NCBI GenBank assembly: GCA_944739405.2
Contig: OX123182.2
Span: 58,035,183 to 58,099,182, forward strand
DNA: 64,000 nucleotides
Direction of reading: 5' to 3'
Source: Euclidia mi
Lineage: Eukaryota > Arthropoda > Insecta > Lepidoptera > Erebidae
The notes below the pieces were generated by a model. That model did not search any database, had not been told where the DNA came from, and worked only from the letters and a program-made list of their open reading frames with translations. Shown piece after piece: positions 31,582 through 42,833 of the stretch; within the stretch, counting starts at the first letter, position 1, and every line of letters begins with the position of its first letter. The position numbers and the translations under genes are program-made.

Positions 31582-32906
31582 AATATTAAACCTAAGTAAT
31601 ATTAAGTCGTCATCGACCTAACGTTATCCTGGTTGCATCTAATACTTTCGCCTGTGGAGAGCAAGGTTCGCATTCTATTGTTATGTTCTTTCAGATTTGA
31701 AAGAACAAAAGCTTTTTCTTCGAATGAGTATTTCATTATATTTCCTTTAATACATTTCGTGAGAGGCTATTTTGGTCCATGGAGATTCACTTTACGGTAA
31801 TGGTAATACAGCTAAAGAATAATTTAAATATATATAATATGTATGATACCTATGTATTTATTTACAAAAAATAAAGTATATATGTATGTCTATCCATTGT
31901 CTAGTACCCATAGTACAAGCTTCTGCTTAGTTTGGGACTCGATGGCGTTATGTGAATGTGGTAGAATATTATAAAAAAATATATAAGTTAAAGAAATAGT
32001 AGGTATAATTAATGCAATCACGGGAATGCAAACAATGCGATACAATTAGCAAAATAATGCTCTTGATCACCGTCATTTTAATCCGGTTCAAGAGCTAATT
32101 AATCAATCGAATTAATTAACCTACTAAAAGTAGATGTATATTATATTATTGTGTACAAGACTTGTAATTGAAAATCGTTTGGATTAGAGCTCGTTTAGTG
32201 ACGCCATTCAACGACGCTTATCTATTTTTTTACCACAAAAGTCTGTGAGGATGGATACATAGATGGATGGATTAAAGTTTATTGTTTTTTATTGGGATAT
32301 TTTTAACAGCGTATCAAAAATGTTATGGAACACACTAAAGTGAGTTACGCAAAAAAACTTTATTATTTCACTAAAATACTGACTTGCACACTAAAATACT
32401 ATTTGTACACCAAATATGATGATCTTTTTACAAAATATCATTTGATATGAAAAGTTTCGTCCGCTCGGGAAACTTATCCACTCAGAAAACTTAATAGGTT
32501 ATTAGGGAGCCTTAGGTAGAAACTAGTGATATCTAATAAGGCTTTATGGTTAACCCTGGAAGTGATGGAAATCTTTTTATTTGTAAATAGAATGTGGCAG
32601 TAACTATATAAAACACATTCTTATCTTACAACAAAATGTATGTGTGGAAATTCCTCCATTACATAAGAGAGTAACTATAACGCGATAAAATCCGTAAACT
32701 GTAGTTTAATTTCAACAGTAACAAAGCTAAGGAACAGGGATTCTACTGAGTTGTCAACTAAGCCATCATTTTTGTGAGATACACTGACCATTCCGAGATA
32801 CTGTCTCTCCCTTTGTTTCTCAATCTAGAAATTAGACACCGACAAAAAGTCAAAAAAGTAAAGTCAAGTCAACTAAGTCTGTGGGCTGTTTATATGTATA
32901 TATTAT
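31582..32906. other. AT-rich stretch, nothing recognised
   Basis: Apart from a family D-like fragment near 32240 (GTCTGTGAGGATGGATAC), no feature. Confidence 0.45.
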
Positions 32907-33160
32907 AGTCACCCCTGTATTCCCGAAGGGGTAAGCAAAGGTCTAATATTACACCAACATTTCACCTTATGAATTTTACGTCCCACATAAAATTCAGCCA
33001 AGCTAATGCCATTCCAGGGCATTTTGCCAGACACCGTGCTGCTACTGAGAATTAGGACAAACCCAGTAACAATTTTGCCCAATTCGGGAATCGTACCCGG
33101 GACCTGCCGATCAGCAGACGCAAAAGCTATTCACTGGACCAGTCCGTGGTCCGTTGACAA
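32907..33160 (-). mobile_element. SINE family B, near full length
   Basis: The minus strand begins with the tRNA-like head (GGACCACGGACTGGTCCAGTG, then a CTGCTGATCGG segment and a B-box-like GGTACGATTCCCG), continues to the degraded core and ends ACCCCTTCGGGAATACAGG. Confidence 0.85.
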
Positions 33161-33178
33161 TTATAAAATAATATAAGC

Positions 33179-33262
33179 AATCAAAACACTGGCGAAAAGT
33201 GGGCGTTTAATATGCCTCTGCCTACCCCTTCGGGGAAACAGGCGTGAGTCTATGTATGTATA
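33179..33262 (+). mobile_element. SINE family B, 3' fragment
   Basis: ATCAAAACACTGGCGAAAAG to CCCCTTCGGGGAAACAGGCG and TATGTATGTA. It lies head-on to the previous copy, 18 bp away, and belongs to the 19813 subfamily. Confidence 0.85.
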
Positions 33263-33339
33263 AGCAATTAATTAAAAACAAACAAGAAAGCCTGTAGGGT
33301 ATAAATCATAACTATACGACTCTCAGACGACTAATAAAA

Positions 33340-33386
33340 AGATCTATGGACGAGGTGCAGCGGGTCAAACCACGGGGCACAGCTAG
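33340..33386 (+). mobile_element. Helitron-like 3' end
   Basis: GTGCAGCGGGTCAAACCACG, then GGGCACAGCTAG followed by T (33387). Only the terminus is identified. Confidence 0.5.
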
Positions 33387-34080
33387 TATTAACCGATACT
33401 GGTATAACACTTCCTCGGCAGCTGCGCGTATATGCTGCTCGCGCCTTACCACCTAATTTGACTTATAGTCGCCACATGTTCATACTAACGTTATAATAAT
33501 ATGTTTCATACAAGTTTTTCACTAAACGGTTGCACCGAAATATGATTTATATAGTCATAATTTTTCCTCGCGTCGCAACACGAGTATTAAATTCATGTTC
33601 ATTGATAAAACTGTGTTTACAATTTTATATGATTTTTTTACAATCGTGCAATATGCGTTCCCATAATACTTTTATAGGACATAGTTGCAGATGATCTCTT
33701 AGTTCATTTGCGGCTGATAAAAAGCCAATCCTTAAAATAAAAAACCTTAGACAGTTTCAGATTTAAAAAAGTATAAATAAGATGTGCTACAATTATGTTA
33801 TATTCCAATAATAATAGACAAGCAAAGTTTACTTCGACAACATTCAATTTTCTAGAGCACAAATCTACTTAAACTGTGTATCGTAATAAACTATAAATAA
33901 AGCATTCTATTGTTGTTCATTAATTAAAATAAGTTGTGCAGTTTAATTAAACTTTGAGAATTCACTAGTGGCTTTACGTGGCTTCGGCCGCATTCGCAAC
34001 TTTGAAAACTTATCCTGAAAGGAATGTGCTAATATTATCTCAGTACATTATGCTGGTTAGTTACAAGTAACTAAGATTAT
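33387..34080. other. AT-rich stretch, nothing recognised
   Basis: No feature up to the left LTR of the large element. Confidence 0.45.
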
Positions 34081-35169
34081 TGTAGTGGTGTTACTGGCTA
34101 CGCCAAATTAAATAATAATATATAGTCCTTAGGTCGTATACTTGTTTCCACATGTGTTTGTCTTATCGCTACGATGGCGCCAACGTTATGCAATTAGTAA
34201 ACTCATAAATTCCAAGAGGTTGACAAATTTATAAGAATTATGTGACAGGCATATGAGTAAAGAAATAGCCATGAAATATGAGAAAACATTTGCACTGCAG
34301 TGTTCACATGCGGTGTAGTTGAGGATCATAAAAAAAAGGGATCAACGATAAGAAACGGACCTTGTCAGGTAGTAAGGATTCGAGAGGCGTTGCGTTGGTT
34401 GTGTTTGACTGGACAGTCGGGTCTTAGAAGGCGGGGCTAGTCGGGTCCCACGAAAAAGTGGCGTGGTAGTGGAGGATATATGAGTAGGGCTAGAGACAGT
34501 CAGTCTTAGGACGCGGAAGAGAGCAGCTGACAAGGTTTTAAAGAGCGAAAGAAGAGCCACCTGTCGGTCACGCGGTAACCGTTAGTCCTGGCGGCTAATA
34601 TAGCGGCGATTGTAACGAGAGCTTCCCTGCAAACTATGCGCGATGGCTTAATACGTTTTAATTGACTATGTTTGTATGGGCTTCAATGTTTTGACTTGCG
34701 GCAAGGAGGCGTTTTGTGACATCAGTTCTGAGACTGTTACTGTACGCTCAATACTCTACACTGGATATCGCTGAAATACTCTTCGCCGATAATACTATAT
34801 GACTAATATACCTGGATCGTGGTCTTCGTCTCCCTGGAGCTGCCGTCTCTGAGATACGCTGCCTTGTACTCAAGTACCAATATGCAAAGCATGAATATAT
34901 GGAGAGTGAATTTGTGATGACAAACCAATACTAATGTATCGCTGTCTTTAGTATTTTGATGTCCACTTTCATTCAATTATAAGCATTAACGTTTGGTAAA
35001 TGCTGTCAGCAGAGGAATATAAAGTAAGGACGAATTCCATGGCTCTGTGCGGGGAGGGGCGCGGGAATCTGGCCACAAATTGCTTGGCAGGCTGAATTTG
35101 ATATTTTAAACCCAGTTAGTAAGAAAACTAAAATTTTAATCAGCCTGGAGTCCATAGGATTTCGTTACA
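34081..35169 (+). repeat. Left LTR of the LARD-like element, 1089 bp
   Basis: TGTAGTGGTGTTACTGGCTA to CCATAGGATTTCGTTACA. Compared with the right LTR it lacks a 527-bp block; the break lies in GGAAGAG|AGCAGCTGAC near 34521-34528. Elsewhere the two LTRs are very similar, with scattered substitutions and small indels. Confidence 0.9.
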
Positions 35170-35171
35170 TT

Positions 35172-35189
35172 TGGTGCCGTGACCAGGAT
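35172..35189 (+). promoter_or_regulatory. Primer binding site, tRNA-His
   Basis: TGGTGCCGTGACCAGGAT starts two bases after the LTR and is complementary to the 3' 18 nt of insect tRNA-His (ending ATCCTGGTCACGGCACCA) as I remember that tRNA. Reverse transcription of minus-strand DNA would begin here. Confidence 0.75.
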
Positions 35190-35559
35190 CCTTGTCATAA
35201 AATGTACTGATTCACTTCAGTACAACGAGGAAGGACTAAAGAGTTACTACACAAACACAACGTAGAAAAATAACAATACACGTAGGAAAATATCGATTTA
35301 ATTAGGAGCAACTTGTTATTCATTAATCGATAGACGATCATGTTCATTTCAGAAAGACGAAATAATATTTAAGTCACGGCAATTATCATAAGATTTAATA
35401 GTCCGAGGGGGGCGATATTGCACCTTAATGCCACACTTTCGCACGTGTTATTTATTTTAATGGCAATGCGGTTCCCCTCGTAACATTGCCGGTCTCGAGA
35501 GTAAACATATTATTGACCACATAGGTTCAAGCGCTTTACCTAAAGCTCATGCGCATCAG

Positions 35560-38290
35560 TTATATTGTATGTCGAGTTCGAGTCTCGACAGTGGTTATAT
35601 TATTGGCTACAGAATATGCTTTACACGAAGCGCTAACGTATGAAATTTTAATATCTCGAGTTCAACTCTCGATAATGCAGCATATTACTTACAAATCCGA
35701 TTCTCGGTACAGACTAGCGATGTTTAGAACCAATGTTGAATTAGGAAAGAGAAGGATTATATTTAGATTATATGAGAAGGATTATATATTAAATGATATA
35801 TTTATATCTGGTGTGGGACATAAACATAGCTTGAGATATATAAGTACAATGCACACCAGAATAATCCGTGGAATATATAGGTATTGTTAAATCATGTTAG
35901 ACTCCTGAGCAATGTCTGTGACGATATTTTGTTGTGAAACGTCGGCGAACTAGTCGCCGTATTGTTGATAGCATGTTCGATACCTGTATATAACAAGAGG
36001 GAATTATTTAAGGATAAATAATGTATAATATTTTGTTGGAGTTGTGGGACAGGAATTTATTACACTAACGTACTGAAATAGCAGGTTCGATTCCTGTTGC
36101 TACGATATTTTTAAATGTTTTCAACAAACTTACTGAGATAGCGGGTTCGATTCCTGTTGTTGCTATATATTAAAATGGTTTCAATAAACTTACTGAAATA
36201 GCGGGTTCGATTCCTGTTGCTACGATATTTTGAAATATTTTCAACAAAGTTACTGAAATAGCGGGTTCGACTCCTGTTGCTACGATATTTTGAAATATTT
36301 TCAACAAACTTACTAAAATAGCGAGTTCGTTTCCTGTTGCTACGTTATTTCAAAATGGTGTCAACAAACGTATTAAATTACGAAATCTAGTAATAATATC
36401 TATCTTATGCATACGCGTTCTTTGGACAAGCATGTATTAGTTTATTACATTGGTTGATTTGAGATTCTTACAGAATGCATATGGGTTTTTATTGACGAAG
36501 TGTACACGAGGTTTAATTGAGAAAAAGATTATTCTGAGGTCATATATCAGTAAATTTTGTTTCCTACCGTGTTAGCAAGTAGATTAGGGTAATATTAGCC
36601 CACTGCAGTATTTTGGTATACCTTATAAAAGCTCTAGGTTCGATTCCTGAGCATTGGTGAAAGTCGGCGGATATTATACTCATGTATCTAATGATCGGCG
36701 TCGGCTTTATAGAAGTCGTACAATGTGATTTTAAATATTTTGGGTTCGATTCCCAAACATTAAAGGAATGCACACTATTGTTAAACACGAAACTATTTTG
36801 TTAATTGTTGTTATTATAGCAGGAATTAATACTTCGCCGATAATGTGCGTCTGGAGCTGGGTTTAGTGACCATTATTTTAAAATGTTTTGTTTTAAAATT
36901 GTTTCCCAAACTAGAAAAGCAATGCCGACATCTGGCACATTTTGTTTCCAAACGCCAGCGTGTGAAAAAAAGGGATAAAACAAAAAAAGGATACACATTT
37001 TAGATGTTTATTAGTTAAAAGAAAGAAGGCTAGAAAGGAACTAATGTTCTTTTGTATTATTGATGTGCTTTGTCCAAACGCGCCAACGCGCACGTGAAAA
37101 GGACAGGATGGGCTACTTTGTTAAGATATGATTGCACATGTGGCGCATTGTTTTGAGAAACGTAAGGGCTTTTGTAAGTAATTTGTGCCGTCTTTGGGGT
37201 GGGTTCGATTGCCGCCGTGTGTCATATGAAATAGATATTCTACACGTGTTAATTCTAAACATCAGTATTAAACGTAACTGTTACAGTTTAAGCCATCTCA
37301 GAATTGGGTTAAGCTGAGTATTTACAATACTTATTCATCTGTGTTACAAAGTGGCAATAAAGTATGTATTTGTTATGCCTGGTATATTGTACACATACCT
37401 TTTAAGAGCGCTCAATGTACAAGGGTTCGAGCCCCGGGTTTACTTAGAGTTTGACATTGAGTTCATATTTCTCATGAGATTCGAGAGGTTTGTAAGTAGT
37501 ACTGTATGCAAACAATGTCTTGAACTAGACTCATATACATAATTTAGCCCTATCATGGAATATTCGAAAGCAGCTAACTTGATTCTGGAGTTCAAATAAA
37601 AATACTTAATATTTTGTTGCTATACTCATGCAAAAAAAAAAAACTTATTATGCATCCGTACCGAGAAATAATCGTTGGTGGTTCCCGTGTCAGCATATGA
37701 GCATCTGTTTGTTGTATTTAGCACTTAAACACCAGTCTTATATCACGTCACTTATCTTAGAAGTGTGATACTCGTGCCATTTAATTTAAAATGCCAGGAC
37801 CCTACGTCACCTTTTACATCAACTACCGCACGTGTTGTTGCGTCCGTCGGCTGTGAGTACAAAGTAGCGGCGTTCCGGTAACGTGAAAGGCAGCTGCAGT
37901 ATGCGTCGAAGGACATATCTCACATTGGATCATCTTACACAGAGCTAAGTTTTCATTATCTTTACAAACTATAAACGCGCACATCGACTAACTTCAAGCA
38001 AGTGGACTCCCTCTGATCCGAACTCTCAGATATACAATATTAAACGAAGGTTTAAGTTACATAGGGCCTTATGTGTGTCGTTCGTTATATAGTTTTTTTT
38101 TTATGGCATAATATATTTGGCAACTGCGCCCAACTGCACGAGTAATAATCGTAATTGTTATTTACGTTAACTGTAATCAGAGCCTTAATAATGAAGCCGA
38201 TATCATGTCGATACGCTTGATGATCCGATTGAAGAACTGATTGGAGCGGCCATCTCGCCGGACGTTGTGGGTTCGATCCTCGCGCGTACA
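35560..38290 (+). repeat. Dispersed tRNA T-arm / B-box-like motifs
   Basis: Hairpins of a short stem with a 7-base TTCRANN loop. Best examples: 35570-35590 (TGTCGAG/CTCGACA, loop TTCGAGT), 35656-35672 (TCGAG/CTCGA, loop TTCAACT), 36739-36757 (TTTGGG/CCCAAA, loop TTCGATT), 38267-38283 (GTGGG/CTCGC, loop TTCGATC). Weaker ones lie at 35971, 36634, 37201 and 37421; five more are in the tandem array. Each matches the Pol III B-box consensus GGTTCGANTCC wholly or nearly. No complete cloverleaf accompanies them, so they are not tRNA genes. Confidence 0.75.
36071..36370 (+). repeat. Five-copy, exact 60-bp tandem array with a B-box in each unit
   Basis: Units start at 36071, 36131, 36191, 36251 and 36311. 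Each runs TACTGAAATAGCGGGTTCGA TTCCTGTTGC and on to TTTTCAACAAAC. Spacing is exactly 60 bp with no indel although the units differ by substitutions. Each contains the G-C-R-G-G / C-C-T-G-T stem around TTCGATT. Confidence 0.93.
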
Positions 38291-39168
38291 ATTTCTAGCT
38301 AAATGGGAATAATTCCTAGTGTAGGACCGAGTTGAAAATTGTTTAGTTCTAAGGACTGTCGAGCTATCGACTAGGGAAAACGACTGCACTGTACTATTAT
38401 TTACGACTATTTAGCTCATTATATAAAACTATTGCAACTACTTGTCTGGCAAATTTGATAAGACTAGTGTCTTATACCAGTGTGTGCGAACTATTTCAGC
38501 CACTGCTACCTGACGCTATATACACCTACTACTGAACCCGATTTCGACGAGTGAGAATGGCGAATCAGGTACCTCGATCATACCACTGCCCGTTTATCAA
38601 GAAGACATCTGGTATGTACACTTCCATTCTAAGCATGGATAGGATGTCTTATAGATTGTACTACTATTTTGAGAGTTTATTGCTAATACGCCATTTGGCT
38701 TATTGGAAAACACAGGTTACGGGCAACTGGTGATCTTGGTTAGGTGCGCTAGTTCTAATATGAAATTTTGGTCTGGTAGGAGAAGTAGTACATAGACGGA
38801 TTAGAATAAGCTTGTCAATTATTTCTCAACAACTTTAGATGGTAAACGAGGTTGAGGCAACAATTGCAATTAGATTCCTATAAGTGTCAATGTTGTCATA
38901 GTATAGGGATGGGCGGAGTATAGTTAGTTAGTGTATCGTACGGTGCGGCCTTAGCAAGGGTATAGTAGGGTTATTATTATCAATCAACTATAAGTTAGGA
39001 TAAGTGGTATGAAGCAATGGATACTTATTGGAAGTTGTATGATATTTGCCGGCAGTTAAATGGTGGAAAATAAGATGCAGTTTTAACTGGCGACTACTCT
39101 ATTACATATGCTATTGTATGTTTAGTGAAAACTCATACGCTATGACATAGTCTACGCGTCTGATTTTC

Positions 39169-39179
39169 AGAGGGGGGAA
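39169..39179 (+). promoter_or_regulatory. Polypurine tract of the LARD-like element
   Basis: AGAGGGGGGAA directly before the right LTR, the expected primer for plus-strand DNA. Confidence 0.85.
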
Positions 39180-40795
39180 TGTAATGGTGTTACTGGCTAC
39201 GCCAAATTAAATAATAATAATAAGACAGTCGGGCCTTAGGTCGCATACTTTTTTCCACATGTGTTTGTCTTATCGCTACGATGGCGCCAACGTTATGCAA
39301 TTAGTAAACTCATCAATTCCAAGAGGTTGACAAATTTATAGAAATTATGTGACAGGCATATGAGTAAAGAAATAGCCATGAAATATGAGAAAACATTTGC
39401 ACTGTAGTGTTCACATGCGGTGTAGTTGAGGATCATAAAAAAAAGGGATCAACGATAAGAAACGGACCTTGTCAGGTAGTAAGGATTCGAGAGGCGTTGC
39501 GTTGGTTGTGTTTGACTGGACAGTCGGGTCTTAGAAGGCGGAGCTAGTCGGGTCCCACGAAAGCGTGGCGCGGTAGTGGAGGATATATGAGTAGGGGTAG
39601 AGACAGTCAGTCTTAGGACGCGGAAGAGGGCAGATCTCGGGAACGGACTCGCGTGGTAGTTCAGGCAGTGGGTTTGGAGGCGCGAGAGAGATCGGACCTG
39701 GCCTAGCGCGAAAGAGGTGTTCGGTGTTGGTCGATAATTAGTGCTTAGTGATATCGAAGAACAAGGCGAGCGGCTTCAAGAGAAGGTGATCAGCACAGGG
39801 CAAGGGGTAAGTTTGGCAGCGACGCAGCTAAAAGTCCGGTGAGTGTCTGTTATTCACTTTACTGTAATTTATTGCATGAACTGTATAACATTAATAACTC
39901 TGTTTTGTATCTATGTCTATATCACACCATATATATATACCAGGCTGACTAAAATATAAAGTTCTCTATGAGATATTGTACATAGTTATATTATTAATAA
40001 CCGCGTGTAACATTAGTAGTGGTTTGTACCTTGATGATGATGGATGTGAAGACTAGCGATGTATGATGGGAGTCTCCGTATTCGCGATCAGGTGGTAGAA
40101 TGCAGGACTTTCACAATCGCTGTCCAAACCTGCGTACAGGCCAGTACAGAGTAGCTGACAAGGTTTTAAAGAGCGAAAAAAGAGCCACCTGTTGGTCACG
40201 CGGTAACCGTAAGTCCTGGCGGCTAATCTAGCGGCGATTGTAACGAGAGCTTCCCTGCAAACTATGCGCGATGGCTTTATACGTTTTAATTGACTGTTTG
40301 TATGGGCTTCAATGTTGTGACTTGCGGCAAGGAGGCGTTTTGTGACATCAGTTCTGAGACTGTTACTGTACGCTCAATACTAAACACTGGATATCGCTGA
40401 AATACTCGGCGCCGATAATACTATATGACTAATATACCTGGATCGTGGTCTTCGTCTCCCTGGAGCTGCCGTCTCTGAGATACGCTGCCTTGTACTCAAG
40501 TACCAATATGCGAAGCATGAATATATGGAGAGTGAATTTGTGATGACAAACCAATACTAATATATCGCTGTCTTTAGTATTTTGATGTCCACTTTCATTC
40601 AATTATAAGCATTTACGTTTGGTAAATGCTGTCAGCAGAGGAATATAAAGTAAGGACGAATTCCATGGCCCTGCGCGGGGATGGGCGCGGGAACCTGGCC
40701 ACAAATTGCTTGGCAGGCTGAATTTGATACTTTAAACCCAGTTAGTAAGAAAACTAACATTTTAATCAGCCTGGGGTCCATAGGATTCCGTTACA
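39180..40795 (+). repeat. Right LTR of the LARD-like element, 1616 bp
   Basis: Begins TGTAATGGTGTTACTGGC and ends GGATTCCGTTACA. It contains a 527-bp block (about 39632-40148) that the left LTR lacks. AGAG occurs at both block edges (GGAAGAG and GTACAGAG before TAGCTGAC), as expected if the left LTR lost the block by a microhomology deletion. Confidence 0.9.
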
Positions 40796-40917
40796 TGTAA
40801 TGGATCCCTATAGACCCCAGGCTGATTAAAATTTTAGTTTTCTTACTAACTGGGTTTAAAATATAAAATTCAGCCTGCCAAGTAATTTGTGGCCAGGGTT
40901 CCCGCGCCCCACGCCCG
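40796..40917 (-). repeat. Inverted LTR-end fragment, tail-to-tail with the right LTR
   Basis: TGTAATGGATCCCTATAGAC, CCCAGGCTGATTAAAATTTT and so on are the reverse complement of the LTR 3' end, starting exactly at the LTR boundary. With the right LTR it forms a roughly 240-bp imperfect palindrome. Confidence 0.92.
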
Positions 40918-40990
40918 CTGTTCGTTCTAATATGTATAAAGGAGAAGAATTAATTTATATCTTGTACAGATTCTTATCTTTACTGTTACA

Positions 40991-41262
40991 GCTTTACGCC
41001 GTCCATTGCTGGACTTAGGATTTTCCTAGTTTGCGTCACAATATAATCGTGAGTGAATGCCTAGGATAGGAAGATTTCGTCTACTATGCTACGCTGAACA
41101 GACGGGTTAGTTGGATACGGTTGGATATCGAGTCTGTTGTCTCTTCTCAAAGATAAAGAAAATATATTTTCTTTGTATATTTGCCCTGGCCGCTTCTTAC
41201 GACACCCACGGAATAAAGTGGGGTAGTGACAACTTTGTAGACATTCTTCATGTGTCATCGTG
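40991..41262 (-). mobile_element. SINE-like family A, diverged
   Basis: The minus strand keeps CTACCCCACTTTATTCCGTGGGTGTCGTAAG, a degraded AGCGTAGCATAG landmark and a GTCCAGCAATGGACGG-like 3' region. No target duplication visible. Confidence 0.6.
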
Positions 41263-41402
41263 CGTTGAAAACAAAAATAGTTTTATTGAAAATAAAATAT
41301 TACAAAAGTGAAAAATTTATTAAATCACATGAGAAAGTAACTCTGTGATACTTACGTTTTCATACGTAATAATTTTATGCTATTTTAGATTGTATTGTTT
41401 AT

Positions 41403-41530
41403 TATTGCTTCCTTAACGGTGAAGGAAAACATCGTGAGAAAACCTAAATGTCTGAGAGTTCTCCATAATGTTCTCGAAAGACATGGGAAGTCTGCCTACC
41501 CGCACTTGGCCAGCGTGGTGGACTATGGCC
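41403..41530 (+). mobile_element. tRNA-SINE family D, left part of a split copy
   Basis: GTGAAGGAAAACATCGTGAG, GAGAGTTCTCCATAATGTTC and CACTTGGCCAGCGTGGTGGA. It ends at CTATGGCC (41523-41530), duplicated at 42834, where the SINE resumes. The tRNA head is missing or degraded. Confidence 0.8.
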
Positions 41531-41972
41531 ACATGAGTAGATAACCGGAACAGAGACAACGCTTCATACAACAGCGCGAATCGGTTGCACTACTATATGC
41601 ACGCGGCGCATGTGTGCGTGACCACTGGCCGCTTGTCGTGTACGCGGCGAGACTGGAAAAAACCGGTTTACGTAGGCACAGGCAGTTGACAATCTCAGGG
41701 TTATTACGACGCACGTTGTTTGCAAGTTTTAATATTTTAATGTAAAAACGTGGTATTTTATTATTAATAATGGTTGTTTATTGTACTGTGTGTATGAATA
41801 ATACTAGATGAAATAATTCAGTCATTATAAAGATTTTAACGATGGTAACGTACAATTGGGTTTTTTAATTATACCTCCTGATAATTTTATCGCATTTGTT
41901 GAATTGCTCGAGCAAAAGTTTCGCGGATATTTCGATCTTGAAATAAATATTGTCAATGTTGGCAACGAAATA

Positions 41973-42008
41973 CCTGGTGGACAACATGTTTGCATGTTGT
42001 CCACCAGG
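41973..42008. repeat. Perfect 16-bp hairpin, 4-base loop
   Basis: CCTGGTGGACAACATG, loop TTTG, then the exact complement. Confidence 0.95.
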
Positions 42009-42103
42009 ATCTTCTAGCCCGATCCCCCAAGGGATCCTCATGAACTCATTAGTTGTGAAATTGTGTAAAAGCAATTAACGTTTACAAGACCAATGACTAT
42101 CAG

Positions 42104-42307
42104 AAAGTGATCAGCCATCGATAGGGCTTACAAAAAACAGGTGCTACGATTTTCGACCTTATTGACGTAACTCAGAATTTATAATTTTAGTAACGTATCA
42201 ATGTCAGAAAGCAAGAAAATACCAAAAATAAGTCTGTCATGAATTGTCAATAAGGTCGAAAATCGCATGCATGTTTTTTGTAAGCCGTATCGATGGTTGA
42301 TCACTTT
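42104..42307. mobile_element. MITE with ~62-bp terminal inverted repeats
   Basis: Left arm 42104-42166 (AAAGTGATCAGCCATCGATA... ending TTATTGAC) and right arm 42246-42307 are near-exact complements; GATTTTCGACCTTATTGAC is perfect. The short centre is non-coding. It is nested in the 41531-42833 element. Confidence 0.88.
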
Positions 42308-42628
42308 ATAATTATTTGTTTTGTAGACGTTCATTTGTTTTACACAGTTTCTTTTTAAACTTTTTTTAGGTACCTATCCCCGTGGTAAAACTAGTGGCAC
42401 ATAATATCTAAAGGAGATTCCTATGTTTATTAGCAAAATAGATCATATCACCAGAAAATATTCAACACTATTAGTGGTATCGTTGGGAATGTCAAATAAA
42501 TCACGTCGTCACGTCGTGTCGTTGGTAACAAATGTATATTTTTATTCCGTGCTTTTAAAAGTTTCAATGCTGCATGCTTTTTTGGTTACCCTCGCTATTT
42601 TATTTACAACTGTACTTCTGCCGTATAG

Positions 42629-42730
42629 CGAATCCGTCGAGTCCAAGAATCTGCCCAATCCACGAATCTGTCGAGTTGGGAATCTGTCGAATCACGAATC
42701 TTTCCAATCCAGAATCTGTCGTATACCGAA
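42629..42730 (+). repeat. Minisatellite, ~17-bp unit, six copies
   Basis: Variants of CGAATCTGTCGAGTCCA in tandem. It supplies the repetitive part of the 124-codon frame at 42423-42797, which is therefore not a credible gene. Confidence 0.8.
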
Positions 42731-42833
42731 CAAGCGATTTATCTTAACCTATTGTGGCAACCCTACCAAAATAGGTAACAAATTTACAAGTTCTTAAGAA
42801 GCTGTCTCTCTGTTCGGTTTATTTACTCATGTG

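Larger units (their letters stand above)
34081..40795 (+). mobile_element. Large non-coding LTR retrotransposon (LARD-like)
   Basis: Two long direct repeats (34081-35169 and 39180-40795) each start TGTA and end TTACA. Right after the left one is a primer binding site; right before the second is a purine tract. That is the anatomy of an LTR retrotransposon. The 4.0-kb interior has no ORF longer than about 113 codons and no Gag, protease, RT or integrase motif in any frame I read, so it is a large retrotransposon derivative dependent on another element. Its interior is unusual: about a dozen tRNA T-arm-like hairpins with GGTTCGATTCC-type sequences. No matching target duplication: ATTAT on the left, inverted LTR sequence on the right. 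Confidence 0.85.
41531..42833. mobile_element. DNA transposon with 8-bp target duplication (hAT- or P-like)
   Basis: Flanked by CTATGGCC on both sides. Terminal inverted repeats of about 26 bp: ACATGAGTAGATAACCGGAA at the left; the complement of the right end reads CACATGAGTAAATAAACCGA, both continuing into CAGAGA. An 8-bp duplication is typical of hAT, and also of P, elements. No transposase frame survives. Inside are a hairpin (41973), a 204-bp MITE (42104) and a minisatellite (42629). Confidence 0.82.

Noticed and set aside
34342..34560. 72-codon minus frame in the left LARD LTR
   Set aside because: Low-complexity Ser/Thr-rich shadow within an LTR.
36071..36370. CRISPR-like array
   Set aside because: Units are contiguous 60-bp repeats without unique spacers, in a eukaryotic retroelement.
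41865..42074. 69-codon minus frame including a 16-bp hairpin
   Set aside because: Half of it is the foldback itself; no domain recognised.
42423..42797. 124-codon frame
   Set aside because: Its second half is the 17-bp minisatellite; the first half matches nothing.
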